A stretch of 64,000 nt of DNA, from NCBI GenBank assembly GCA_020746105.1, contig CM036617.1, positions 142,193,845 to 142,257,844 of the forward strand, given 5' to 3'. This document shows, piece by piece, positions 13,511-25,583 of the stretch. Made by a program: the position numbers and the translations under genes. This DNA is from Trogon surrucura (Eukaryota; Chordata; Aves; Trogoniformes; Trogonidae). Under the pieces are notes generated by a model. That model saw only the letters and a program-made list of their open reading frames with translations, made no database searches and was not told where the DNA came from. Each line of letters begins with the position of its first letter. Positions within the stretch are counted from its first letter, which is position 1.

Positions 13511-16265
13511 TGACTGCTGGGCTTGTGCTCCTGCACGTCTCGCACTTCAGCCTTCTTGCGTGTGTACAGGCCGTCTGCACGGCACATGGGACGTAGCTCT
13601 GATGCAGCCAGATGTGTTGGACTGGCTGTGCGTGTGTGTCAGGGTGCTTTGTCTGCAATTGCTGGACAACAAAAAAAAAAAGAGGGAGTCCCAGATAATC
13701 CTTTTACCGCTTCAGAGACTGTAGGAAATAGTTAAAACTCAGTTCTTTTGCATTCTCTAAGATCTGAGCTGCGGCTTCTTAAGTAGCATTCTCTTCTGGA
13801 AAATGTTTACTTCTATTGTGTCTGACCCTGACTAAATATGGCAAAAGTATCATCCCTTTTTGAATAATTTTGAAAGACTTTCTGTAGGACACCTGGAAGA
13901 GAAGACCTACAGCTGCCATGTCCCAAGTGTGAAGCTGAGAATAATATCATTAGATCCAATGGATTGCAAATGTAATGATGCCGACTATTTTAGATAGCGT
14001 CTCCTCACTCTGAAGTGGGAATGGTGACGTTTGCTGAGAAACATCTCATTAATGATAGTGGTCATGTCTTTTCAAATCAAAGCTTATTTTTGATGGGAAA
14101 ACCAAGTTGCTTAAAGCTAGTCATTCTGACGTGTTGAAAGTATGGAACACAAATTTGTTAGAAAATAAAACCCTGAGGGTAAATAACATTTACAAGTGCT
14201 GTTGTCCTATATAATATTCAAGCTCTGGCTGGATATTGGAGTGTTCCGAATGAGTAATATGGCAGCAGTGTAAAACGAGGAAATGAGGGAATTAATGGCT
14301 GTGTTTTTTATCAGAATTATCAGGCATTCTGAAATAAGAGTTGTGCAAGTTATCATTTAGGCAACGGATCACTCTGTAACAGATACAGAATTTTCTTTCT
14401 CCAGGAACAGCTAATTAAAGACAGGCTAGGAGTGTTTTGTTAATGTGCATGGAGTTGTAGTGCACAAAAGAGAGGTTCTGTGATGTTACGCACACAGGTT
14501 CATTAATCTCATGTAAAGGCTGGGTGGTTTTTTGCTACTTATTTTTTTCTTAAACTTTGTCATTTAGGAGAGGTATGGAAGCATTTCTAAAGTTTTGAAG
14601 GTAATGTAACATTTTTTTAGATGTGATAAATTTTACACATTACTCTTAAGATGGAATAGATTGTTCTACAAAAGCAGCAGTTGAAAGCTCAAAAAAAAAT
14701 GTGTTCCTACTAAAGTCAACGAGCTAGAAATTACTATAACATTTTCTTGGTGAGAATTTAGAAAACTTACAGATAAAATCAGATTTATTTCCCCACCCCC
14801 GCCAAGATTTCTTGTTGTGCATTTAAAAGCCTGACACAGCCGCAGCAATCACTGGGTTAGGCTCCAGGAACACGTGCGGTGGGAGAGATGGTGCTTCTCT
14901 TCGCCCGGTGGTCCCTGCCGCTCCTGTGACCGTGAGGCTCAGTCGAGCAAGCTGATAGGACAGAAGACCAGACCGCTGGAGAGAGCCTGGCAAGACCAAA
15001 CTTCTTTCGTTCTCCACTCGCCGACTTGCGTGCAGAACTGAGCCCGGGATCGTGCAGCTGATTCGAAGGAGGAGGGCGGGACTGCTGCTCTGCAGCATGA
15101 GGTTGCGTTGGATTTTGTGTAACGTGAGACTGTGCCCTGAGTTTCACTTGGTGATGTTATGGTTTAGCTGTTCTGAGGGAGAAAGATGATAAGTAGTCGT
15201 GGTGTTGAGGGAGATACAAGTAAAGAACGTCCAGTCAAACAGTTCTGTGCTGGGAGACGTATCCAAGCTGGAGAGCTGGCGGTACCACCTACAGCGGGAG
15301 GTTCCCAGATGGCTGCTGGTTGTCAGGTTTTGCTCCCACCTCTGTGAAGTGGGCCCCGCTTTTTCACGCGCTTGGAAGTTTACTGGTTCAGTAGTGCTGG
15401 GCGAGAAGTAGATGCTGTTTCAATCATAGCTTTAGGACTTTTTTTAGCAACAGTTAGTGATAGCGGTCGTAACTTAAGCCTGGGGGCTTGCCAGTTGGCA
15501 GAGGGAAGGCTCGAGTCGGAGCTGCGAGGGAGGTGTGGGCTGCGGAGGTCAGACTGCTGAGAAGTGACAAACGTGTCCTGTCCAGTAACACAGTGTGCAG
15601 GAAGAGGTTTGCATAAAGGTGGGAAAGCTGATTTCAGGAATGAACTTTCTTATTCTTTTTGTTTCTGAATTCTTTTGTGCAACCCAAGGCATCCCAAAAT
15701 AGTTAAATATTGATGTTACAGGTGCAGTGGCCTGTCTTATGCTGTCATGTATCTGCTATAGCTCTAAGGGACCAGGTATGGATTTAGCTGTAGATCTTTC
15801 GAAGTAGAGGCCCAGCTGTACCTATTAATATAACTAAAACTCGATGTCAGTGCCAGTTAAAATGCTTACTCTTTGTTCTCTAACTCGATTGCAATCTGTG
15901 CAATGCTTAGATGGAATAACCCTTGGCAATTGTGTATAGCAATGACAAATTACAGAGGGAGTGAAAGGAACTTTTTGGCGTGGGATTCAGTCTTGGGTGT
16001 GAAAAGCGAAACTTAAAACCAAATTATAACTGTTTACCTGGCAGTGGTGCAGAGGAAGGGTACTCATGAGAGCTGTGCTCATGACTGATGCTGAAGGAAA
16101 GGACGTGGGATCCCTGGCTGGGCGTCTCTGTTGTCTACCCTGGCAAAGATGCTACCCAGTAAACTTATCACGTACTGGTGTGTGGGATGAGTGGGAGAAA
16201 CAGAGGATGTTCCCATCGTCAGGAAGTCATCATGATCTATTGTGCTAACTTTGCGTGACACTATC

Positions 16266-16279
16266 AGAGAGAGAGAGAG
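16266..16279. repeat. (AG)7 dinucleotide repeat
   Basis: A short AG run in the BORCS5 intron, closely followed by a purine and A-rich stretch to about 16300. Confidence 0.75.
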
Positions 16280-19200
16280 GATGAGGGGAAAAAAAAAAGA
16301 CGTTCATTGAGCACATTTGTTTTCAAGCAGTACAAAAAGAGGAGCTGTCTTCAGTTTTAAGTGTGTCGATTGAAAAGTATTTTCACACCAGCATGTTGTG
16401 ACTAATATTCCATGCAGTCATGTTCCCGCCTGTCAGTTTCTGATGTGGTTTTTGGTGCAGCTGCAGAAGGGAGTTCATTTAACCCCAGCCAGGCACCTGA
16501 CAATGTGAAGGGAAAGGCCTCTTGTGGTCAGAGCGCTGTTCTAGCAAGTGAACTTTCTGCAGCAAGGATTATGCCTTAAGTGCTGTGGTTTTTTCAGTGG
16601 CAGCTACAGGGCATGAGAGCCAACAGCAAATCATTAGGGCAGAGGGACACAGGACAGGTGGATTTCTAGCTGAGCTCTTGAAGGCTGTTGCTGAGTGAGG
16701 GGGAAAACAAAACATCTTCTTCCCTTGTTGGCATTTCAGGGAGGGAGTGGAGAAGCTGGGAATTACAGAGCATCCTCTTACGAGATGTATTTGTTTTGTT
16801 ACGACTGTCAGCAGTGCCTCTCCAGAAATTTGATTCCAAGTCTGATGAACATCTGATTGCGTTTGCTTGTTCTGCAACTGGGGAAGATGTGTCAGACTGC
16901 AATTTTCATTCTCAGTCATTGAACTAACAAGATGTGGCATCTGTTTCTGGGGGCTCAGGATGCTTACATGCCCATGACAGAGGTGCTATAAACCCACGCC
17001 AGGTAAGAGGTATATAGAGCACTGGTTTGTTTTCAGTGTGGCCTCTTCAAAAGAATTGGGCAGTGTCCAGTGCTGACCTCAGTCTTTTTGTGGGCTAAAT
17101 CAATGTCTTTATTCTGCTTGGCAGTGTGGGCCAAGAAGAATTTTTAAATGAATGCAAGAATTCGTGGTGTGCAAGATGTCTGAAAGTACCCTCAATTGTT
17201 TTTGTGTTTCATCAGTGTGGTGTTACAAATGGGCCTGTGTAGCACAGAGGAGAGTCTGCAAGCCCTTACTGGTTGACAATGTGACTGGTGTAGCAGGAGG
17301 AGTTGTGCTGGGGCCCTTTTAAGTGGGGAAATGTCCATCTTGCACTGTTGTTGGAAGTAATTATGAATCTGTTTGAAGAGAGAAAAGCCTGGTAGACGTC
17401 ATTTTGTGTTTAAAATGTAAAGCTGAGGCATGAATTAGTGTCCTGCTGCTAGTGATCCATGGAGGAGTTACAAGCTTTGAAATAGAAACAGACACAAATT
17501 CTGAATGTCACTGGCTGTACAAAGAAAGTATGTCATGCTGGAAGGTGGGTTTTAGGCTTGTCTATTTTCATGATGCTATATTCCTAAAAGAAAAACTGAC
17601 AAAGCTCTGCCATCTTTCCAATGTAGGAAGGGGGAAAAAAATCCCATCTTCTGTTCTGGACATGTCCAGCCTCAGGTTTGCTGCTTTAAAAGGAGTTACT
17701 TTTGGGAAGAAATAAAATGTATACTGAGAGCACTCACCCCTTCACTGAGAAGACATCTTTTTTTCCTCAAGACTAGGCTGGGCAGAACCTCTTATTTTGA
17801 TGAGAATTAGGACCCCAGCCTCATGTGCTGGGCTCTGCTCTCTGCTTGTGTTCTGTTGCTTCGTAACAGGCTTCAGGTTCAGTCTTTTGCCTCTCTAAAC
17901 TCTTCTGTAGCTGTAAGTTGGGGGTGATGAGACCTTACTCAGTGGTAGGGTTTGAAGGAGAAATTGTTGATGGTGAAGCCACAATAATGAAGTCATTAAG
18001 GGGCTGATGACAGCACAGCTCCACGTCTGTCGTGGTTTATGGTGGTGACCTGCTGATGGGTGGGTTGCCCACAGCAGTGGTGGCCTGGACTAATAGGAAG
18101 CTTTAAGCAAGCGGAGAAGAAACAATGGCTCAAATAAACACTTGCAGATAGTCGTAGGGCAGTGGGAGAGCTGCTGGCTATGAGGGAGCTTGCTTGGCTG
18201 CCCAGAGAGCTTCTCAGCCAAGGATGGGCAAGAAGGCTGGGACACGAGTGTTTTCCAGACGAGAATGTGGTAGGGGCTTGTGTCAGGGAGGTGGGCGTTG
18301 ATGGGAGCTGCTCAGAGGAGGCAAATTCACTCATCTCACCCTTGAGGCTGTCTTGAAAAACACAGACTGCCTTGGCTGTAGGCAGGGGAGGAGACTCTGC
18401 CTGTGCTCCCCTTCTCCGGATGCTTTTTATTGCTACTGTATGGAATTAAATAGGTGGGAATTAGGTGGATTCTTACGTGTGTGCTGTGTTCATTGCAGAT
18501 TCCTACAGCACAGTTTTAGCCTCTGTGGTGGGTAAGTAGGGCTGACCCGTGGAGGCCTGCAACCAAAGGCCCCGTCTGGACTGCTGGGACTGCTTGCCAG
18601 GAGAGGTAGAAGCACAAGGTCTGGCACTGGGAAGGCAGGAAGGATGTAAGTGTGTATTTAGGCCCACTTCAAGGAAAGCTGCAAAGAGGCATTGGCATTC
18701 ATATACAGAAGTTAACAAGTGGCTTTTTTTTTTTTTCCCCTGGTTAAAAGACCAGGTTCAGTCTCAGTAAAAATTGACCTTTCCTCACAATGACTCAACT
18801 TAAGTCCTCCCTGTCGTGTCCCAGGCTGTGCAGCTGCCGTGGCCTCCTGCAGCAGGCAAACTTGAACATTAGGCATAGGGAAACCATAGGAAATGCTCGC
18901 TTCCACCCGTTCTCTTTCTTTCAAGAGGCAGCTTTTTAAAGCACCATTGTGAATGTGTCCAAAAGTAGCAAAGAGCTTGGAAGGCTGCTCTGCATTTCTT
19001 CTTCCTTTTACAAGTCAGCTTCAACTTCTCTCCACGTTCCCCTCCAGTAAGTGGACTTTACTGGTGTTTACATGAGGAGCCTAAAATTCAACAGACGGCA
19101 ATTACTGGAATGGAAAGAAAAGGGGGCCTTTGGGATTTTTGTGTCAGAGTTTGGTAGATGCGAGCTTTGCCCCTTGCAGAGCGCTGTGAGGCTGTGTGGA

Positions 19201-21207
19201 GAACCTGCTTGTGGAGGAGAACTTTGGCACCAGAGGAGGTTTCTGCCTGGGTCCCTGTGCTGGTCAGTTTACTGAGGGGTGCTGGCTTTCGACAGATTTC
19301 AGACTGGCTGCCACGCCATGCCACTGTCTCTCATTAGGGAGGACGTCTTTAAGCACTGGATTGAATTTACTTCCATCCCATGTAGGCCTGGTGGTGGTCT
19401 GCTTTTTACACACTCCAATTTACAGAGCTAGTGCCAAGCTACTAAATTATTAAGCTGGGGTTTTAAGAGAAACCCCTGTGTAGGCTTAAATTGTTTCCAC
19501 TCTATTTAGAGTTTCCTGCTCTGCTGGTTTTTATTTTGTTCCATGCCTGGAAGCGTGGAGGGAGCAATTCACAGGAAAGCACAGAGGCAAAGAGGAAGAA
19601 TTCAGCCTGAGAGCACTAGAAAGTACAGACAAAATAAAAGGTTAATTGGTACTGTATCCAGCTCTGATGGAGGTGATAGGGGAGGAAAAAATCCTTCCTA
19701 ATCCCCATGGCCGTTCAGCGGAAACTTGTGTGTTTATTTTCAATGCTGTTTGTAACTTAGGTTTCTCAATGAAATATTTTCTTGCCCAACTATTTTTGTC
19801 TTGACCCCTTCCTCAGGGCTTGAAGGGGACGTTTGTCAGCAAACACAGCTCCCCCAGTTTTCCCTCCAGTGTCAAACCTTGCTGCCGCCGGTGGGACGGC
19901 AGTGCTGTCTGGTGTGACTTCCCTCCTCAGTGGGGGATGCCCCTTCCAGCTTTGCATCATTTCCACCTGTCGCTGCAGACTCCCCTCCTGCCCTACACTG
20001 CTGGTTACTGGGCTGGGATTACACTTGCTGATGGAGGACTAGGTAAGATCTGGTCAGCACAGCCTGGTTTTCAGCACTGCACCAAAAAATTTGTGTTGCC
20101 CCTGATGAGAGGTATGGTCACTGTCCTCCACCGAATGGGCTGACTCTGTCACACTGTTAAAGTGAGGGTTGTTGTCTGAACCTGTGCTTCCTGGTAGATC
20201 GGGAGTGCTTTCCATGAGGCCAGAGCATGGCTGCAGGATGCGAGCCCATCGCTCAGACATACAAATCTGAAGAGCCAGCACGCTGGAATGACTGGGGTTC
20301 TCGAGCACAGCTACAGCGAGCTGAAGCCACAGCTTCAGGTGTGCACTTGAGGGCTTGGAGCAGCTCTGGTACCATATCTTCAGAGAGCTTGGAAAGTCTT
20401 AGAACATGTAAAACAGCTTGAACCATCTGACTCGGCTCATGTGCGTACGGTACTAGCAGCCATCAGCTGAATCCTGCTTGGGTCTGGCTGGAGAGAAAGT
20501 TGGGTTGTGAATTACAAAGGCTACCTTCGTCACTCAGTGGCAGGAATAGCGCTGCAGTTCCTGTCATTGTCATCATGCTTGAGTTGTGTTTGGGTACTTA
20601 CCATGTTTAATTGCATGGCTGGTTTACTTAATGTCTCTCTTGGGGTCACTCATAACACTTGTATTTTTAGGATTCGGGGAAATTAGGGACACTAGCAATC
20701 CATTGTGGTTCTGTCTCAAGGCAGGAGTTTTCCGGACAACCATGATAATAACAGCCAAGGCTTGGTCACAGAGTAACCTGGCTAAGCCAATGAAATTAGC
20801 ACTGGAAATTAATGTAGAGCTTAATGCTTGCAAATGAATGATTTCCACTGAGAATATACTAGAGGTGTAAGCGGAGGCCATGAGTTCTCTGGGTTTGGGT
20901 AACTCGGAGGATATGTGTATGTTTATTGGGAAATCCCTGGCAGTGCCTGTTGGCTTTCAACCCTGTAAATACAGAATTTCCTGATTCTGGGTGTAGAATT
21001 GAGGTGGTCATCTGTCCTCCCTGGTGTACAGCTGTGAATCATCGTGTTTCATGGCAAACTGGTTACGTACCTGCAGAGGAGCAACTTTGTACCTGGCTGG
21101 TACCTCCAGTGGAGCATCTCGGTTGCTGTTAGGAACAGCAGTGTGCTGGAAGGCCTGGGGTAACAGTTGGCCTAATGCACCTCGCTCTGCTTGTTGTTTT
21201 TGAACAG

Positions 21208-21438
21208 ATGGACCTCTCTGTGGAAACTCTTTATAGCTTCATGCAGGAGCGCCAGAAGAAGTACGCCAAGTATGCAGAGCAGATCCAGAAGGTCAACGAG
21301 ATGTCCGCCATCCTCCGCCGGATACAGATGGGCATCGACCAGACGATCCCGCTGATGGAGCGGCTGAACAGCATGCTGCCCGAGAGTGAGAGGCTGGAGC
21401 CCTTCAGCATGAAACCCGACCGGGAGCTGAAGTCTTAG
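21208..21438 (+). CDS. BORCS5: BORCS5 terminal coding exon (BORC complex subunit 5, C-terminus)
   Basis: This exon encodes the last 76 residues of BORCS5, from [18 protein letters not shown] to [11 protein letters not shown], with TAG at 21436-21438. Human BORCS5 as I recall it has the same segment with changes at only a few positions (LYSF/LFSF, QKKY/QKRY, TIPLMER/TVPLLDR, ending RELKS versus RELRL). The exon follows a TTTTTGAACAG acceptor in phase 0, joining directly to KRIKE of the previous exon. Most of it is a charged, heptad-like helix (about residues 10-60 of the exon, with an [10 protein letters not shown] core) suited to helical packing in the BORC complex. The methionine at its start is internal and is not a translation start. 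Confidence 0.97.
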   Translation: MDLSVETLYSFMQERQKKYAKYAEQIQKVNEMSAILRRIQMGIDQTIPLMERLNSMLPESERLEPFSMKPDRELKS

Positions 21439-21985
21439 TGGGCTCCCCCTCCTCACCTTCCACACTCCAGTGTTCGGTACAGACGCACTTCCGACGGGCT
21501 GGACTGGCAGATGTTCCAAGCGGACGGCGGCGCTGCCTGACTCTCTGCCAGGGCATTGGAGGAAGAGCAGCATCAGCTGCCAGAACTGTGCAGCCAGGAA
21601 TCCAGGAGCTCCCTGGTCCTGTCGTCTGGAGAAGATGATTTACCATTCTTTCATCTCCCTCCTCTTGCCCTCCTGTCTCCTTTACCACTACCAGCGCCTG
21701 TGCTAAGACGTTTGTTTCATTGCTGTGACTAGATTGGGGTTTACAGAGGAGGAATTTTCTTTCATCTGATTTTTTTTTTATTATTTTTTTTTTACTAGAA
21801 AAATTCAAAGGGATATGGGGTGTGACAAATACTTGAACATGGCTTTTGTGGCACTTGGGTTTAGACGATCAGATGGCTGGCAGGTGTATCTGAGATCCCC
21901 TGGCCTCAGAACGATGTGTGTTTTACAGGTGAAAGTGTGGGAGCCAGGAACCAGCTTATTAAAATCTGCCTGTTATCATAATTAA
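21439..21985 (+). other. BORCS5: BORCS5 3'UTR (proximal form, inferred)
   Basis: This is the sequence after the BORCS5 stop codon. It includes a T/A-rich stretch at about 21768-21795 and runs to an ATTAAA signal at 21958-21963. The right limit assumes cleavage 10-25 nt after that signal. An antisense open frame at 21404-21808 is only a shadow of the coding end and UTR. A longer UTR using the signal at 25578 is possible. Confidence 0.55.
21958..21963 (+). terminator. Candidate BORCS5 poly(A) signal (ATTAAA)
   Basis: ATTAAA, the commonest variant hexamer, lies 520 nt after the stop. A G/T-rich stretch (TGGTTTGCATGGCAGGGTTT) follows about 20-40 nt downstream, as expected of a cleavage site. This is inferred from motif and position only. 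Confidence 0.5.
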
Positions 21986-22254
21986 CATGGTTTGCATGGC
22001 AGGGTTTTGGCATGTGCTCCTCGGGGCTCCTGTTTTTATGGGCTCACTAATTTATGAGGCTGTAAAGGCAAAACTGTTTCAGGTATGTACGTCTGTTAAT
22101 GTTAAGCTCTTCTCCCCCTTGCCCTGGCAATGTCCCTGTGCCCCAGCTGGCGGCATTTCACGTCCCTCACCTCGCACCGTGATTCTGACAGACCCTGGCA
22201 CTGACCTGCTCACTTTGTATCCCAAAGCTGGACGTGAGGTGTTTATCTTCACAC

Positions 22255-22275
22255 ACCACCACCACCACCCCCCCC
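22255..22275. repeat. (ACC)n / poly-C low-complexity tract
   Basis: About five ACC units run into seven to nine C residues, followed by a T-run. Confidence 0.8.
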
Positions 22276-24970
22276 TATTTTTTTTGGGACACCGTAGTTA
22301 TCTTGGTACTGTCTTTTCTACTGAAGGGATGCAGTTGTTTCTTTGCCTTCAAGTGTGTGGCGTGGGAGGGGGAGACACGAGAAGTCCTTTGGGTCGCTGC
22401 ATTGCCTTAGCTGCTGTCACGCTGAGAGCTTGCCCGAGCGCGGTGTTTTGTGACTGAAACCACATGGCCCTTTGGGAGCGCGCTCAGCAAACTGCTCCAA
22501 AGGCAACAGGATGTTCTTGCCTTCTCTGAAGCCCTGCTGGAAGGCAGGCCCTGTGTCCACACCGCCTGGGCACCGGGCTGGCCTGTTGGAGACGGGTTGG
22601 TGGCCAAGTCTGCCACGGGTCTGCTGCCTGCAGGCAGTTTGCAGAACCTCTGCAAGCTTTGGTTTCTCCCTGTATAAAACAGGAGGATATTATACGTGCT
22701 GCTGTAAAAATATTTACAGATCTAGAAATAGGGTTTAACGGCCTGCCTCACCATAGCGTGGCCATTCTTGTCTGCAGCAGAAGGAGCGTGAAACTAGAAG
22801 TGAGAAGGCCTTGCTTTGCTGGGTCAAGGACAGGTTTGTGTGTTGTGCTGTTGCTGCTGAGGAGGCTGAAGTGCACCCATGAACCCCCAGGGTTGTCATA
22901 TGTCAGGAGCGTGATTCCAAGTGTGAGGACGGCTCTCGGTGACAACCCATCATCCTATGCAGCAGGAGGCTGGGTGACTTGCCAAAGGTGACTTGCTTCA
23001 ATACCTCTTAGTACTTAAGAGTACTTATTCAGCAAGCGGGTGTCTCTGAGCATTTGGGAATAAGAGTGCCGTGGGTGTTTGACAGTATTAATTGTTCCCT
23101 GGTAGCTGGAAACACCAGGCCATTCCCCTCTTCCATTCCCAAAGGCCATGTAGCCTGGAGTGAATTTTTGTGAGATGGACTGCTGCCAGCTTAGGTGTGT
23201 ACGTGAGCCATACTGGTGATTGGACACCAGGGCCCTCTTAAACACTGTCTAAAAGCAGAGTCTCATAGAAACGAAGCCACCCCAAACGATGCCCTGGGAA
23301 GAGCAATTGCTTGCTTCAGCAAGGGCAAAGAGCTCAGCAGGAGATTTTCTAGTAAAGGCTGCGTCCACCCTGGAGTTGGTACCTAGTTGGGTATATGCAG
23401 GATGCTGTATGTTGCACTGGACTTAACACCAACTTCCATCCTTGCTCATGCGTCCTGCAATATTTTACTCTTTGTTAAAAGCTTATGTGAGACTTAAGGA
23501 CCCATGAAAACCTGCTTGTCATGGCCGTGCCCGTGAGGGTCCTCATTGTCTGTCATGGAATGTGTCTGCCTCCCACCGTCAGACACAACAGAATATTCAG
23601 CAGCTTTAAATAGTGGCTGCAGGCATTTTTGTCCTCCTCATCCAGATGATGCTGTCTGGAAGTTTAGAATGTGCGACATTCATCCGTCTGCCAGACGGGG
23701 ATCATGGATATCCCACACCCTGGCGTCCTGGAAGCCTATACTGGTGGGAAGATCCTGATACTGGATCTCTAGGCAGGGGCGAGGCTGCGGATGCTCTCTC
23801 CTGTAAAGCTTCCAGACATTTGGCCTCATGCTATTAAGTATTGGATCAAAGCATTGCTCCTTGCGGTGCTAATGAGGGCAAGCGAATAGCATTCCCGCCT
23901 GAAAGCAGCGAGGGCTGTGAATGGGTTCCGTCCCCATTTGCTACAAAAGACTCAGGCGTTGGGCTGGTAAAAGGAGAAAAATGCTTGCTCCTGTGAGGGC
24001 TGGCCTTTAAGCTTGTGGCTCTGCTCTCTCCCAGCTAGAGATTTCTGAGCAGCAAGGGTAAGGTGTGAAAAACATTGACAGCTTAGCTGGAAAGAAGTCA
24101 GAGCTGAAATGTGAAGGCCGACCTCTTCCAAAGCACGCCGGTCATCACCCTCATTCCACAGGTGATAGTCTCTTGGATGGGTACTGTAAGATAGCGTGCA
24201 CCCTCCAGCTGTTCTCAAATGATGGTTTACAGTTTTATTTAAAACATTGTCACTGGCTTCATTAACTGTAAGTCTTTGGACCTCGCGCCAAGAGGAGGAC
24301 ATTTCCTGCCGTGTCTTCTTGAGCTGCTGTTTGTTGCTTGGCTGCCCCTCGTTCGCTTTGCTCTGTGCGTCACTGTCGGCTCCATGTCTGATGCTCAAGG
24401 TGAGATTGTTGCTTTACTCCTTTGCCCTCTGTTGTAGCAGGACATTTGAGATGTGACTGGAATTACCTTTCTGCTTAAGAATTTCCTTTTCCAAGCCAAA
24501 TGCTCTTGGAGAAGGCCTTGGGTATCTCTCACGAATTCACTAGCTGTTACTTCTACCACAAAGTTAGTGCTACAAACAGAGAATAACCTGGTGTGCTCCA
24601 CTGAAAACAAACATTTCTGTCCTTTCCTGCTTTTGGGGGTGGTGTGTGGTCTGGGGTACAGGCTAAGCTTCTCGATACACAATTTTCTGAAAAGCTGGAG
24701 AACAGAGTGAGTCTCTGAGTCTGTGGTTCCCCACTGGCCTGAGCTGCTCTGGTTCTTCCCCTGACTCTGTTGTTTTGACCCCCGCTTTGTGCTGCTGCTG
24801 GTGCTTGGTTCATCCTATGCTGATCAGTGTGCTACAGATGCAGAAGAGGTTTGCTTTGTTGTTTCCGTTGCTTTTGTAATTTAATACATTGTCAGGGTGC
24901 TAAAGTGCCAACCTATCTGCAGTGTAATTTCTGTGAAGATCTGATGAAGGGGACAGAAAAGAGTTTGGGG

Positions 24971-25045
24971 TTGGTTTTTTTTTTTTATTAAAATATATGT
25001 ATTTTAAATTAAATATATTCAAAAATATTTAAATATTTAAAGTGT
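24971..25045. repeat. AT-rich low-complexity block
   Basis: A T-run is followed by nearly pure A/T sequence with repeated ATTAAA and ATATTTAAATAT motifs. The two ATTAAA hexamers could act as weak poly(A) signals, but there is no clear G/T-rich sequence next to them. Confidence 0.75.
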
Positions 25046-25124
25046 ATTTCCCCCTCCTCTAAGCTTTTACACAGAAAGAGTAGAAATACACGTTTTCACA
25101 AGCCCAGTCATGGCATGAGCCAGC

Positions 25125-25138
25125 CTCTCTCTCTCTCT
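25125..25138. repeat. (CT)7 dinucleotide repeat
   Basis: A short CT run in the intergenic spacer. Confidence 0.8.
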
Positions 25139-25577
25139 CGGGACTGCCTGCCAGTGGTTTCCTGCAGTGCTATTGTAACATCCCTCCCGTTCCTGAGCTG
25201 CCAGTGTATTCTGATTACTGGCCTCATGGCTGAGCGCTCCTTGGTTTCTGGGTGGTTATCCTGTTCGCAGGCCTGCTCTGCTTTCAGCTCCCTACACACT
25301 ACCTGTTCCACAGCTCCAGCATTAAAAAGTCTGGTATCGCTCTTTTTTCAAGCGTGTTGTTTTTCCAATTGCCTTTCTGGTGCTGCTTTTACAGCGCACC
25401 ACTTCTTGCTGTGCTGCCTGGGGACGGTGCACCCGTTTTTAGCGTGGGAAGTCACAGTTTAGCTTTACTGCTTTGTACACAGAACCCACCTTTATGCTGT
25501 GACGATGACTGGGTTCAGCTGCCCTGGGGCTGCCCCTGCCCTGGGGACTGTTAAGGAAACGTGTGTCCTGGAATGAA

Positions 25578-25583
25578 AATAAA
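25578..25583 (+). terminator. Candidate distal BORCS5 poly(A) signal (AATAAA)
   Basis: A canonical AATAAA lies in GAATGAAAATAAATG and is followed at once by a G/T-rich stretch (GTTGGGGTTTTTGGGTGCTG). If used by BORCS5, the 3'UTR would be about 4.1 kb. It could also be fortuitous or end an unrecognised transcript. Confidence 0.35.

Larger units (their letters stand above)
4716..21207 (+). other. BORCS5 last intron, 16.5 kb
   Basis: This long intron lies between the two BORCS5 exons and ends TTGTTTTTGAACAG at 21207. The open frames in it are up to about 130 codons on either strand, and none resembles a known protein family or has convincing exon borders. Visible contents are a short CR1 tail (13432-13510), an ATT microsatellite (about 12470-12487), a short GA run (16266-16279), a small GC-richer patch at about 14850-15080, and a cluster of short inverted repeats at 6831-6880. 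The rest is ordinary AT-rich intron. Confidence 0.8.
1..21963 (+). other. BORCS5: BORCS5 gene, 3' part (gene span)
   Basis: This is the 3' portion of the BORCS5 (LOH12CR1, myrlysin) gene, running left to right and continuing beyond the left edge. The window holds the last two coding exons, at 4558-4715 and 21208-21438. Together they encode 128 whole residues plus the end of one split glycine codon. Against human BORCS5 as I remember it (196 residues), these are about residues 68-196. The exons for the N-terminus, including the N-myristoylated glycine that anchors the protein to lysosomes, are missing and should lie to the left. The gene is convergent with DUSP16. The right boundary given is the proximal candidate poly(A) signal and is an inference. 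Confidence 0.9.

Noticed and set aside
21404..21808. Minus-strand open frames over the BORCS5 stop and 3'UTR
   Set aside because: Antisense to the conserved BORCS5 exon, with nothing else to support them.
23952..24398. 148-codon minus-strand open frame in the convergent spacer
   Set aside because: No family resemblance, no poly(A) signal or promoter context, and ordinary composition. Taken as chance.
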